Positions 32,920 through 41,543 of a stretch of DNA of 64,000 nucleotides are shown one piece after another. The notes under the pieces are model-generated. The model was given only the letters and a program-made list of their open reading frames with translations, made no database searches and was not told where the DNA came from. A program made the position numbers and the translations under genes. Source of the DNA: Catenibacillus scindens. Its GTDB lineage: Bacteria; Bacillota; Clostridia; Lachnospirales; Lachnospiraceae. Position 1 is the first letter of the stretch. Each line of letters opens with the position of its first letter. The DNA lies in the NCBI RefSeq assembly GCF_014202115.1, contig NZ_JACHFW010000001.1:1-64000 (forward strand), in the 5' to 3' direction.

Positions 32920-33080
32920 TTGCCCGACAAACGGGCATGAGACACAGATTGTTCAGCACTTCGTGCTTCCACAATCCTAAAAACACCTCAAATTCTCTCA
33001 TTTTCCATAGGAAAAGGGGTCATTTTCGGGTTTTTTCGCTCCCCTTTGGTCGGTACTAAACGTGTGTCACTGGTACACAG
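32920..33080. repeat. family F structured repeat, copy 1
   Basis: Starts TTGCCCGACAAACGGGCA (hairpin TGCCC/GGGCA). A longer hairpin follows, GATTG...CAATC around AGCACTTCGTGCT, then CCTAAAAACACCTCAAAT. It aligns without gaps to 56811-56893; the right part is more diverged. Confidence 0.75.
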
Positions 33081-33087
33081 CCTCCTC

Positions 33088-33147
33088 GCGGCGTCCGCCA
33101 AATGGATAGACAAGCACATCCGCTTGGCTCACTGCCCGCGGGAATTA
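33088..33147. repeat. family N structured repeat, full copy 3
   Basis: GCGGC (33088-33092), GCCAA (33097-33101) with TTGGC (33124-33128), and GGAT (33104-33107) with ATCC (33118-33121), where copy 2 has GGAC/GTCC: a compensated change. It directly follows a family F copy. Confidence 0.75.
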
Positions 33148-33274
33148 AAGTTTGACCCTTAGCACCGACATTGAATATATTTTATTATAGTATCCGCCTA
33201 AATTCATCGTTCAAACGTACAAATATTTTACTTTTTTATTGAGGAAAATTGTATCCAAATGACAACAGTGTTGC

Positions 33275-33307
33275 AAAAAAGCCACAAATAAAATTTGCGG
33301 CTTTTTT
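33275..33307 (+). terminator. hairpin with A and T tracts
   Basis: AAAAAAGCCACAAA pairs with TTTGCGGCTTTTTT (one mismatch). It lies between the thiolase-like gene's upstream region and apeA; it could stop minus-strand transcription leaving apeA. Confidence 0.65.
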
Positions 33308-33476
33308 CTGATTCAAATATTTACTTAATTTATCTGGAAAAACCCGGAAAAATCCCCGGTTTTTTCTCCAAATTTTCCAACAACGGCACCGCTGCCGCCG
33401 GCTTTGGCCAGGAAGGCGGGCGTTTCAAAAAGAATGAACCACAGGATAAAAACCTTGTACGCTCACACAAAATCCA

Positions 33477-34910
33477 TCAGTCCCAGATATCTTTTTTCAT
33501 CTTCTTCAGGAAAGTGAGGAATCCCTCATATGTACTGTAAATATCCACTTTACTGGTCACCTCAAAAGGCGCATGCATAGACAATACAGGCACACCGCAG
33601 TCGATGACATTCATACCCTTATTGGCCATGTCTGCGGCAATGGTTCCGCCGCCGCCAAGATCCACCCGTCCAAGCTCGCCAGTCTGCCATGGGATGTCAT
33701 TTTTAGCGAAAATATCGGCTACGGCGCCAAAGAACTCGCTGTGGGCATCGTTAGAGCCGGCTTTGCCCCGGGAACCTGTGTATTTTAACAGGCACACGCC
33801 TTTTCCCGCAAAGGCAGTGTTGCTCTTGTCATAGGCACTGGCGTAAGTTGGATCGAAAGCTGCTGTCACATCGGACGAAAGCATATGGGAGTGATCCAGG
33901 CATTGACGGAACTCCCAGAGACCACAAGGGCTGCCGGATTTAACGATCATTTCCATGAGCGCGTTCTCATAGAGAGCAGACTGAGCGCCGGAATTCCCCA
34001 TACTGCCAACTTCCTCTTTATCAGAGAACAGACACACACAGGTGCGCTCCGGATTTTTCACTTTCATCAGAGCGGCAAGTGCTGTGTACGCGCATACCCG
34101 ATCATCCTGACCGTAGGCGCCCACATAAGAGCGGTCAAAGCCTACGTCTTTGGCCCGGCTTGCCGGAACAAGCATCAGCTCAGCGGTCATAAAATCTTTC
34201 TCGGTAATTCCGTACTTGTCATTGAGCAGCTTTAACACCGCCAGCTTGATCCCTTCTTTTGCTTCCTTTTCCTGGACAGGAATACCGCCAGCCAGTACGT
34301 TCAGCTCCTCACCTTTAACTGCCTCGGAAGCTTTTCTGGCAAGCTGCTCCTGGCTTAAATGGACAAGCAGCTCGTTAATGGTAAATACCGGGTCTTCCTC
34401 ATCCTCGCCTATGCAGATGTTCACCTTCCTGCCCTCACTGTTGTACATAACGCCGTGAAGGGCCAGGGGGATGGTGGACCACTGATATTTTTTAATGCCG
34501 CCGTAATAATGGGTCTTCATTAAGGCCATGCCGGAATCCTCATACAGAGGTAAGGGTTTCAGGTCAATATGAGGAGAGTCAATGTGGGCGCCTAAAATAT
34601 TCATGCCCTCCAGTATAGGTTCTGTACCGATCACACCAGCCACAAGGCCCTTGCCCCGGATGGTGCGGTATACCCGGTCTCCCGGCAGAAGGGTATCTTT
34701 CTGGGCGATATCACAAAAGCCGTTTTTCTCAAGGAGGTCAACTGCGGCCAGAACACACTCCCGCTCTGTCTTACCCTGATCCAAGAAGTTTTTATATTTC
34801 TGGGCAAAGGCAAAAATCTTCTCCTGCTGCTTCTCACTGTACTCACGCCACGCGCTTTCGCTCTGGCATGTCAGTTTCTTTTCCATTTCCTGTAATTCTT
34901 TGTTCTTCAT
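33477..34910 (-). CDS. apeA: M18 family aminopeptidase
   Basis: 477 residues from ATG 34910 (GAGAGGAT upstream); the frame is open 159 bases further but there it overlaps the next gene. This zinc aminopeptidase of the ApeA subgroup shows GAHIDSPHIDLKPLPLYED, SDKEEVGSMGNSGAQSALYE, SSDVTAAFDPTYASAYD and GKAGSNDAHSEFFGAVADIF, with GGGGTIAADMANKGM near the end. It is a cytosolic enzyme trimming peptides, a second M18 enzyme besides 10876-12171. The zinc-ribbon gene ends 13 bases upstream, so they are likely co-transcribed. Confidence 0.93.
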   Translation of the reverse strand: MKNKELQEMEKKLTCQSESAWREYSEKQQEKIFAFAQKYKNFLDQGKTERECVLAAVDLLEKNGFCDIAQKDTLLPGDRVYRTIRGKGLVAGVIGTEPILEGMNILGAHIDSPHIDLKPLPLYEDSGMALMKTHYYGGIKKYQWSTIPLALHGVMYNSEGRKVNICIGEDEEDPVFTINELLVHLSQEQLARKASEAVKGEELNVLAGGIPVQEKEAKEGIKLAVLKLLNDKYGITEKDFMTAELMLVPASRAKDVGFDRSYVGAYGQDDRVCAYTALAALMKVKNPERTCVCLFSDKEEVGSMGNSGAQSALYENALMEMIVKSGSPCGLWEFRQCLDHSHMLSSDVTAAFDPTYASAYDKSNTAFAGKGVCLLKYTGSRGKAGSNDAHSEFFGAVADIFAKNDIPWQTGELGRVDLGGGGTIAADMANKGMNVIDCGVPVLSMHAPFEVTSKVDIYSTYEGFLTFLKKMKKDIWD

Positions 34911-34923
34911 TGTGTTTATCCTC

Positions 34924-35391
34924 TCATTCTCTGTCTGTATTTTCGTCATCATGTTCCGGGGTCTGCGTCTTTTCTTCCGCCTCTCCATTCCCCGGTACAT
35001 CCTCCTGGGAAGTTTTCTCATCTGAAGCCTCCTTGGCAAGCTTAGCCCCGCATTTCGGGCAATAATCAAAATCAGCAGATACGCTTTCCCGGCATCCCGG
35101 ACAGATGATCATCCCTTTTCGCTGGCGCAATTCATCTTCGATAGAAGCAATAGCGCTTCGGGTTTCATTAAGCCGCTTCAAAAGACGGCCTTCCTCAGAC
35201 CCCTCATCAAAGCCGGATCCTAACTGCCGGACATAGAGATGGCCCAAAACAACATAAATATCTCTCAGATCACTCTCCAGTGAAGATTTTTTCATTTTGA
35301 GTTTCTGGGTCTCAATGACCTGAGTAGATTTTTGAGCCACATTTTCAGTAAAATCAGTGACACTTTTCTTGAGATCATCCAATAATGACAT
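34924..35391 (-). CDS. zinc-ribbon protein with coiled coil
   Basis: 155 residues. The first 100 are helical and charged (coiled-coil-like; starts MSLLDDLKKSVTDFTENVAQKS), followed by a zinc ribbon CPGCRESVSADFDYCPKCG and an acidic, disordered tail. There is no membrane helix. Proteins of this layout are frequent in Clostridia without a known role. GGAGGAAAT precedes the start. It is located between the subtilisin-like protease gene and apeA on one strand. Confidence 0.78.
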   Translation of the reverse strand: MSLLDDLKKSVTDFTENVAQKSTQVIETQKLKMKKSSLESDLRDIYVVLGHLYVRQLGSGFDEGSEEGRLLKRLNETRSAIASIEDELRQRKGMIICPGCRESVSADFDYCPKCGAKLAKEASDEKTSQEDVPGNGEAEEKTQTPEHDDENTDRE

Positions 35392-35448
35392 TTTTATTTC
35401 CTCCTCTCCATCAATAGCTCGCCCAAAGGCGATCCTTATGTTTTGTAT

Positions 35449-37152
35449 TTATTGTATAAAAATTTCAAAAGCGCGATAAACATCCAGAGTACCATATCCC
35501 CAAACTGTACTTGGATAAGTGGTATTGTCCTGTCTCCTGGCTCCCCGAATGAGATACTGGCGTACCTGGAGGGTAGACATAGTATACTCCCCCCGCCCGT
35601 AGATCCCCCACTGAAGGAGCAAAGCAGCAGCGCCGCACACATGGGCCGCGGCAACACTAGTACCGCTTTTGGCCGTATAACGGCCGTTTCTCCCAGCTCC
35701 AAAGACATTGACGCCCGGCGCGCAAAAATCTGGAACTACCATACCGGATGGCGTAAATCCCCGGCTAGTATATAAATAAACGCTGTTGTTGTAATGGTCA
35801 TAGGCGCCCACCGCCAAACTTCCCCAGCTATCGGCAGGCGCTGTCACCGTATTGTCCGGCCAGGGCGTCAAAAACATCGTCTCTTCCCTGATGAAATCGT
35901 GGATAGGAAGCCACATGTGGAACCGCTTATATAAAAGATTACTCCCGTAAACACGTATACGCCAGATTCCCGGAACCGGCTTTTCAAAACGGATGAAGAT
36001 CACCTGACTCCCGGAAGCGGCCTCGGATATCCTTGAATTGATATAAATAGCGGTGGGCTCCAGGAGAAGCTGTATCCTTCGGCTCTCCCCAAGGCCCAGA
36101 TCCAGGCGCTCAACCACCTCGCCGCCTGGGGAGACAAAGCCCACGGAATAAATATCGGGTGCCTGAGCCCATAGCTCTGTGACAAAACCTCTCTCATCAG
36201 AACCAACTCTAAGCTCCACCTCTGTGTAAGGGGCGTTCTCCTCCACAATTCCCAGAAAATGCCCGGCCCGGCTGCCTTCATTGCCGGCAGCACAGGTCAC
36301 ACATGTTCCTGCCAGGCTTCCCGCCATGTTAAGATATCTGCTCAGATAAGATCCCCCGCTGTGATCCCCTGAGTTAGTCCCCAGACCGATACAGATGGAT
36401 ATAGGCTTTTTTTCTGTCTGAGACAGACGGATCAAATAAGCCACTCCGGCCATAATATCATTTTCCTGGTAGGCCGGAACCCCTTCCCGGATCTGGTAAA
36501 AGTCTCTCAAATATCTTTTAGCCGGCTTTAACTTTACCACCGCGATCTGAGATCTCGGCGCAGCGCCGGTAAAATCGCCTGCCTCATCCTCGCTCCCCGC
36601 GGCAATTCCGGCAATAAAAGTCCCGTGGCCGTCCACATCATTCAATGGAACGATCTGTCCCGGATCTGGAGATTCCAGAGCCCGGTCAATGTCAGCGCCT
36701 GTGTAGGCCGCTCCGTAATCCACCGCCGGAACAGAGGGTTCCCCATCGGTCTGAGAAAGACCGCTCTGATCCCACAAACGCAAGATCCTAGTCCCGCCGT
36801 CGCTCCGTCTGAAAGCCGGATGGGTATAGTCGATACCTGTATCTATAATGCCGATAATAATATCCTGGCCTTTCAGATCCAAATATGTCTGCTGCTGAAG
36901 CCGGGTGATCCCTGAGCTGTCCATAGATGAGGTATCCATTAGGCCAAAAAGCTTTGGTATGGCACTGTAGGCCAGAAGATTTACAGCCACATCCATGGAC
37001 GCCACTGGCAGATGGAAGGCGGCGTAGCGCTCATTAAAAATCTGCACGCAGTCTGTCTGGTAAAGACTGTAAATATTCTCCCCGATCCCGCCATACTCCA
37101 CAATATAATCGGCAAAATCCTGGGACACAATGGCACTGCTGCAAGAAGCCAT
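35449..37152 (-). CDS. S8 family (subtilisin-like, Csp-type) protease
   Basis: 567 residues with a complete catalytic triad: Asp in IIGIIDTGIDYTHP, His in DGHGTFIAGIAAG and Ser in SGTSVAAAHVCGAAALL. There is no signal peptide, and a long insertion of about 150 residues between His and Ser forms a jelly-roll-like region, as in the clostridial Csp germination proteases and their relatives. A role in processing cell-surface or spore proteins is possible but not shown by neighbours. GGCATTGAG precedes the start codon. Confidence 0.9.
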   Translation of the reverse strand: MASCSSAIVSQDFADYIVEYGGIGENIYSLYQTDCVQIFNERYAAFHLPVASMDVAVNLLAYSAIPKLFGLMDTSSMDSSGITRLQQQTYLDLKGQDIIIGIIDTGIDYTHPAFRRSDGGTRILRLWDQSGLSQTDGEPSVPAVDYGAAYTGADIDRALESPDPGQIVPLNDVDGHGTFIAGIAAGSEDEAGDFTGAAPRSQIAVVKLKPAKRYLRDFYQIREGVPAYQENDIMAGVAYLIRLSQTEKKPISICIGLGTNSGDHSGGSYLSRYLNMAGSLAGTCVTCAAGNEGSRAGHFLGIVEENAPYTEVELRVGSDERGFVTELWAQAPDIYSVGFVSPGGEVVERLDLGLGESRRIQLLLEPTAIYINSRISEAASGSQVIFIRFEKPVPGIWRIRVYGSNLLYKRFHMWLPIHDFIREETMFLTPWPDNTVTAPADSWGSLAVGAYDHYNNSVYLYTSRGFTPSGMVVPDFCAPGVNVFGAGRNGRYTAKSGTSVAAAHVCGAAALLLQWGIYGRGEYTMSTLQVRQYLIRGARRQDNTTYPSTVWGYGTLDVYRAFEIFIQ

Positions 37153-37221
37153 TTCTCAATGCCTCCGAAAAAAACTCTTCCACCTACTTTATGCCCCGGA
37201 CCGCCAGACCATTCAAAAAAT

Positions 37222-38655
37222 TTAAACCTGATGCTTCTCCTCAAGGGCAGGTGTGCCCCGCATCTCAATCACCGGACCGCCGGTATGTTCAATATAATCT
37301 TTGGTAATGGTCACCCGGCCAATGTTGTCATCTTTGGGAATCTCATACATAATATCCAGCATAAAATCCTCAATAATGGACCTCAGGGCTCTCGCCCCTG
37401 TCTTTTTGGCGATGGCTTTCTCGGCGATAGCTTCAATAGCACCGTCGTCAAACTCAAGATCAACTTCGTCTAAGGCCAAAAGTTTCTGATACTGCTTTAA
37501 AATAGCGTTCTTAGGCTCTTTTAAGATCTTGACAAGCATATCCTTTGTCAATCCCTGAAGGGTAAAGATAATGGGCAGACGGCCGATAAATTCCGGAATC
37601 ATACCAAACTCCCGCAGATCTTCAATGGTCACCTGATCCATAATATTGGGGACATTGTCATATTTGTCATTGAGGTCCGCTCCAAAGCCCATGGAGCTTT
37701 TTTTGTTGAGTCTCTCCCGGATAATATTTTCAAGATCCGGAAAAGCGCCGCCGCAGATAAATAAAATATTCCTTGTGTTCACTGTCACCAAAGGCACCAT
37801 AGCGTTTTTGCTGCTGGCCCCCACAGGCACTTCCACATCGCTGCCCTCCAGCAGTTTCAAAAGTCCCTGCTGTACAGATTCTCCGCTGACATCCCTGCTT
37901 GTCGTATTCTTCTTCTTGGCGATCTTGTCAATCTCGTCAATAAAGATAATACCCTGCGAAGCCTTCTCCACATCATTGTCCGCCGCGGCAAGAAGTTTGG
38001 ATACAACGCTCTCAATATCATCGCCGATATATCCCGCCTCTGTCAGAGATGTAGCGTCGGTGATAGCCAGAGGAACATTAAGCAGCCGGGCCAGAGTGCG
38101 CACCAGGTAAGTTTTTCCGCTTCCTGTAGGCCCGATCATCAGCATATTGGATTTCTCGATCTCAATATCATCCTGAGTGTTTGTCGCCACACGTTTATAA
38201 TGGTTGTAGACGGCCACGCTCATAACCTTTTTTGCATATTCCTGGCCGATGACATAATCATCCAACTGGGCTTTAATCTTATGGGGCGCAGGAATATTTT
38301 TCAGATCAATAAGAGGTTTCTGTTCCTCTTTCGGCTTTTTCTTCTTGATCTTCTGAGATTTTGGCACCGGGTCCCCGGTAAAATTATTCATCATCGGCGG
38401 CATGGCAAACAGATCCTGCATATTGATCTGGTTCATCATGTCCGAATAGTTAAAATTGCTGTTGTTCATAGCGTCCAGACTCTTCTGCATACAGTCGGAG
38501 CAGATGCAGATATTGCTGTTCATTGGGAGATGAATCATCTTCCCGGCTTTGCTTTCCGGACGCCGGCATATATAACATATATCTTCAAACTCTTTCTTAT
38601 CATCGCTGTCGGAAACAGTTTCTAAGACTTCGTCTTTATTTTTATCATCGCTCAT
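37222..38655 (-). CDS. clpX: ClpX-like AAA+ unfoldase, divergent form
   Basis: 477 residues from ATG 38655 (AGGAGG 8 bases upstream). An N-terminal zinc domain (Cys27, Cys30, Cys52, Cys55) is followed by an extra Lys-rich linker, Walker A GPTGSGKT, Walker B GIIFIDEID and sensor motifs. The ClpP-docking loop is MGFG (ClpX IGFG). Two parts differ from ordinary ClpX: the pore loop reads GYIGDD instead of GYVGED, and the substrate-binding RKH loop is missing (GASSKNAM). It may be a paralogue with other substrates. No clpP or tig gene is adjacent. Confidence 0.85.
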   Translation of the reverse strand: MSDDKNKDEVLETVSDSDDKKEFEDICYICRRPESKAGKMIHLPMNSNICICSDCMQKSLDAMNNSNFNYSDMMNQINMQDLFAMPPMMNNFTGDPVPKSQKIKKKKPKEEQKPLIDLKNIPAPHKIKAQLDDYVIGQEYAKKVMSVAVYNHYKRVATNTQDDIEIEKSNMLMIGPTGSGKTYLVRTLARLLNVPLAITDATSLTEAGYIGDDIESVVSKLLAAADNDVEKASQGIIFIDEIDKIAKKKNTTSRDVSGESVQQGLLKLLEGSDVEVPVGASSKNAMVPLVTVNTRNILFICGGAFPDLENIIRERLNKKSSMGFGADLNDKYDNVPNIMDQVTIEDLREFGMIPEFIGRLPIIFTLQGLTKDMLVKILKEPKNAILKQYQKLLALDEVDLEFDDGAIEAIAEKAIAKKTGARALRSIIEDFMLDIMYEIPKDDNIGRVTITKDYIEHTGGPVIEMRGTPALEEKHQV

Positions 38656-38680
38656 CTTCTCTTCCTCCTGCGTCAAAATA

Positions 38681-38721
38681 GTAACAGTTCATCACCTGTC
38701 TCTGCCAGGCTGAACTGTTAC
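38681..38721. repeat. family P palindrome next to clpX
   Basis: GTAACAGTTCA (38681-38691) faces GGCTGAACTGTTAC (38708-38721). It ends about 13 bases before the clpX ribosome binding site, so it would be in the mRNA leader. Confidence 0.8.
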
Positions 38722-38815
38722 ACTTAAATTTTATTATAATCTATTGTTTATTGACAATCAACTGAAATAAAAATAAAAAAATTATGAACTATAACGTTAC
38801 TATTCACAGTAACAC

Positions 38816-38859
38816 TATAACAGTTCAGCCATCAGGAATGGACAGGCCAAACTGTTATA
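38816..38859. repeat. family P palindrome, second copy in this gap
   Basis: TATAACAGTTCAGCC (38816-38830) faces GGCCAAACTGTTATA (38845-38859). The outer pair is A-T where other copies have G-C, a compensated change. Confidence 0.75.
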
Positions 38860-38870
38860 AAACCATATGC

Positions 38871-38914
38871 AAAGCAGCGCAGGAAACCTTATTTCAGGCT
38901 TCCTGCGCTGCTTT
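38871..38914 (-). terminator. hairpin after htrA
   Basis: AAAGCAGCGCAGGAA (38871-38885) pairs perfectly with TTCCTGCGCTGCTTT (38900-38914). The T tract on the minus strand is short. Confidence 0.7.
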
Positions 38915-38995
38915 ACCCTTTATAATTTTGTAAACTGGTTCCCGCTTCGGGTCAAACCGCAAATTACAAGCTGAACCATGGACGGCACCGCTTCT

Positions 38996-40609
38996 TTACT
39001 CCTGGATATAATTGTTGGCTGCTGTCTCAGCCGCAGAGCCAAGAAGTGTTGTCAGCGTCATCTCCTGAGTGTACTGACCTGAGTCATCTGGCACCATCAC
39101 AGTAATCGTAGCCTCATCCCCAGGACTGCAGGATTCCAGCAATCCCTGGAGCTGCTCCATAGTAGTGATCGTCTCACCGTTAAATCCGGTAATAATATAT
39201 CCGGACTGGATACCGGCCCTCTGAGCTGCGGAGTTTTCAACAACAGCGCTGACATAAACCCCTGCCGGCCATCCGTATGTCTGTGTATAGGCTTCACTGA
39301 TCGTTCCGCCCAGGATTCCCAGACTTGCTGTGTTTTCATCCGTCTTAACGTTGCCGCTCATAATATTGTTGACAGTCTCAATGGCACTGTTAATGGGAAT
39401 AGCATATCCCATACCTTCAATCGTCTCTCCGTACAGCTTTGCGCTGTTAATGCCGATGACTTCGCCATTTGTATTTAAAAGAGCGCCGCCGCTGTTGCCT
39501 TCGTTGATGGCCGCGTCTGTCTGGATCATCGTCTGCGTTCCGTCAGTCATCTGAACCTGACGGTTCACAGCGCTGATCGTTCCTGTTGTCACAGACTGTC
39601 CATAGCCAAGGGCATTTCCGATGGCGATGGCGCCGTCCCCTTCTTTGATAGTATCAGAATCACCCATAACGGCGATCTTCACGGTATTCTTTGTATCATC
39701 GCTTAACTGGCTCATATCCACAGACAGCACAGCGATATCCGCGTCCTGGTCGTAGCCCCGGACAACAGCAGACGCTGTAGTGTCATCGGAGAAAGTTACA
39801 TTAACCTCTGTGGAATCTTCAATAACATGGTAGTTTGTAATAATATACATGGTGTTGTCTTCTTCACTGAAGATAATACCTGAACCTGCTCCCGCGCCTT
39901 CCTGAGAATAGGTTCTTCCGAAAATATCCTGGGTCGTTGTCTGAACAACCGTTGTCACGGCCACGATGGATGGTTTTGCTTCCTCCACAATATCGGAAAC
40001 ATTGGTACCCTCAATAGTTTCTACCTCTGTTGAGGACGTGCGGACAACATCCAGAGTAAAGCCGTCCGATGACGTCTGAGTCTGAGAACTGCCGCTTCCG
40101 GTGGCCGCGTTTCCAAGAGTGTTCACACCCCACATAGTTCCCCCTGCCACAAGACCAAAGGCAAGGCCGCAGCAGACAACTTTTGCCATCTGCCGTCCAA
40201 ATCCGCCTTTCTTTTTAGGCCGGCGCCCGGACTTTGGAGAGGATGTATTCTGATAGTAATTATTATAGCCATTAGCATTTTGATAATAGCTGCCCTGACT
40301 GTTATAATTGGAACCATAACTATAACCTGTGCTATTCTGATAATTACTGCCGCCGCTCTGGTAATTATTATTATAATTGCCTGTTCCGGCGCCTGTCTGG
40401 TTTTCTCCGGCGCTGCTGTGATCAAATTTCATACGATAAATTCCGCTTTGATCTGCCTGACCGCCAGTCTGAGAAGGCTGGACAAAGTTCTCACCGGTGT
40501 TTTCCTGGTTTTGTGTATTTCCTGATGCGTTATAAGTCTGATCATTGGCTGTCTGGTTTGTGCCCTCATGATCCGAAGTCTTTCTTTCATCATCAAATTC
40601 ATTATACAT
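38996..40609 (-). CDS. HtrA-like serine protease with PDZ domain
   Basis: 537 residues from ATG 40609 (AAAGGTG upstream). About 130 N-terminal residues are Asn/Gln/Tyr/Gly-rich and cytoplasmic, followed by Lys/Arg (SGRRPKKKGGFGRQ) and one membrane helix (VVCCGLAFGLVAGG). Outside the membrane is a trypsin-like domain with His in ITNYHVIEDST, Asp in DADIAVLSVD and Ser in NEGNSGGALLN, then a PDZ domain. It degrades misfolded exported proteins. A sigma factor gene lies upstream on the same strand (174-base gap), which fits envelope-stress control, by inference. Confidence 0.92.
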   Translation of the reverse strand: MYNEFDDERKTSDHEGTNQTANDQTYNASGNTQNQENTGENFVQPSQTGGQADQSGIYRMKFDHSSAGENQTGAGTGNYNNNYQSGGSNYQNSTGYSYGSNYNSQGSYYQNANGYNNYYQNTSSPKSGRRPKKKGGFGRQMAKVVCCGLAFGLVAGGTMWGVNTLGNAATGSGSSQTQTSSDGFTLDVVRTSSTEVETIEGTNVSDIVEEAKPSIVAVTTVVQTTTQDIFGRTYSQEGAGAGSGIIFSEEDNTMYIITNYHVIEDSTEVNVTFSDDTTASAVVRGYDQDADIAVLSVDMSQLSDDTKNTVKIAVMGDSDTIKEGDGAIAIGNALGYGQSVTTGTISAVNRQVQMTDGTQTMIQTDAAINEGNSGGALLNTNGEVIGINSAKLYGETIEGMGYAIPINSAIETVNNIMSGNVKTDENTASLGILGGTISEAYTQTYGWPAGVYVSAVVENSAAQRAGIQSGYIITGFNGETITTMEQLQGLLESCSPGDEATITVMVPDDSGQYTQEMTLTTLLGSAAETAANNYIQE

Positions 40610-40754
40610 ACAAATCACCTTTCTTTATATTAAAGACGTTTTTTAATCTTTTGTCTTACTGTTTTTCTTTCTACAGCTATAATATTAGCAGTGAAATGTG
40701 TCTTTGTTGTGAATACAATGTTAAAAAAATTTGAATCACAGATCATATTTTATC

Positions 40755-40769
40755 TAACCGTTCAGCCAT
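40755..40769. repeat. family P half-element
   Basis: TAACCGTTCAGCCAT matches the left arm of family P with one change. No right arm is seen before the sigma factor gene. Confidence 0.45.
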
Positions 40770-40782
40770 GCCTTTCCTGGCG

Positions 40783-41322
40783 TCATATGGCTCTGGAGTC
40801 ATGGATTTTCCTCAGAAGAATCCGCCCTCTGTGAATCCGCTGCCTCACCAGAGCCGCGTCTATCTCTAGGAGCTGGCATATTTCATCTACAGTATTTTCG
40901 TGGACAAACCGCATCATCATAACTTCCGAGTAGGTTGGCGGGAGCATTGCAATTTCCGTCACCAGCTCGTCCTTTGTCACAGACTCGTAAATATAGCTGT
41001 CATCCCCGGTGCCAAAATAATTCTCCTCATCATCCCATTCATCCGCCAGCCGGTACTTTTTATTATCCCGCTCTAAATTGTAGACTGTGCGTCTCACCGC
41101 TGTACATAAATATCCCAACACCGCCTTACCTTCCATATTTGCCAATTTATTCCGATTGCGGAAGGCCGACGTAAATACGATCTGTACCGCATCCTCAGCC
41201 CGGTGAAAATCATGAAGCATACTGTGGGCCATCCGTACCAATTTAGGGCCATAGGTTAAATATAATTCGGATACATACTCCTCACTTGTTTCTTTTGGCG
41301 AAATTCTGCCTTCCCCGTCCAT
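40783..41322 (-). CDS. sigma-70 family (ECF-like) RNA polymerase sigma factor
   Basis: 179 residues. Region 2 is visible around YLTYGPKLVRMAHSMLHDFHRAEDAVQIVF and region 4 as the helix-turn-helix around VDEICQLLEIDAALVRQRIHRGR; region 3 is absent, as in ECF sigma factors. No anti-sigma gene is adjacent. It lies upstream of htrA on the same strand. Target promoters cannot be predicted from here. Confidence 0.88.
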   Translation of the reverse strand: MDGEGRISPKETSEEYVSELYLTYGPKLVRMAHSMLHDFHRAEDAVQIVFTSAFRNRNKLANMEGKAVLGYLCTAVRRTVYNLERDNKKYRLADEWDDEENYFGTGDDSYIYESVTKDELVTEIAMLPPTYSEVMMMRFVHENTVDEICQLLEIDAALVRQRIHRGRILLRKIHDSRAI

Positions 41323-41488
41323 ACTCTACCTCCACTGTGAAATCTTTTTAGCGTTCACGTATAAAGCACGATAAAACGACAAAATGTGACAGTTTTCGAC
41401 AAAATAATTCACAAATGTAGAGTAAGGCATGGTGTATTTGGAGTATTACTGCCAATCCTATCATACTAATGGAAATGCTGTAACGAAC

Positions 41489-41523
41489 AAAAAAGCCGCA
41501 TCACGTAATGGATGCGGCTTTTT
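41489..41523 (-). terminator. terminator after the Yip1-like gene
   Basis: AAAAAAGCCGCATC (41489-41502) pairs with GATGCGGCTTTTT (41511-41523). A and T tracts on both sides; the minus-strand gene ends at 41544. Confidence 0.88.
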
Positions 41524-41543
41524 CGCCTTAAGATTCTATGATA

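Larger units (their letters stand above)
32881..33476. other. long intergenic region with composite F+N repeat and terminators
   Basis: 596 bases between the thiolase-like gene and apeA. Family F copy 32920-33080, family N copy 33088-33147, an AT-rich stretch, a hairpin terminator 33275-33307 and a second weaker hairpin (AAAAACCCGG/CCGGTTTTTT, about 33341-33366) downstream of apeA. No gene seen. Confidence 0.7.
38656..38995. other. intergenic region with two family P palindromes and a terminator
   Basis: 340 bases between htrA and clpX, both minus strand. Two family P palindromes (38681-38721, 38816-38859), a short palindrome GTTACTATTCACAGTAAC (38796-38813) between them, and the htrA terminator (38871-38914). 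Confidence 0.75.
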
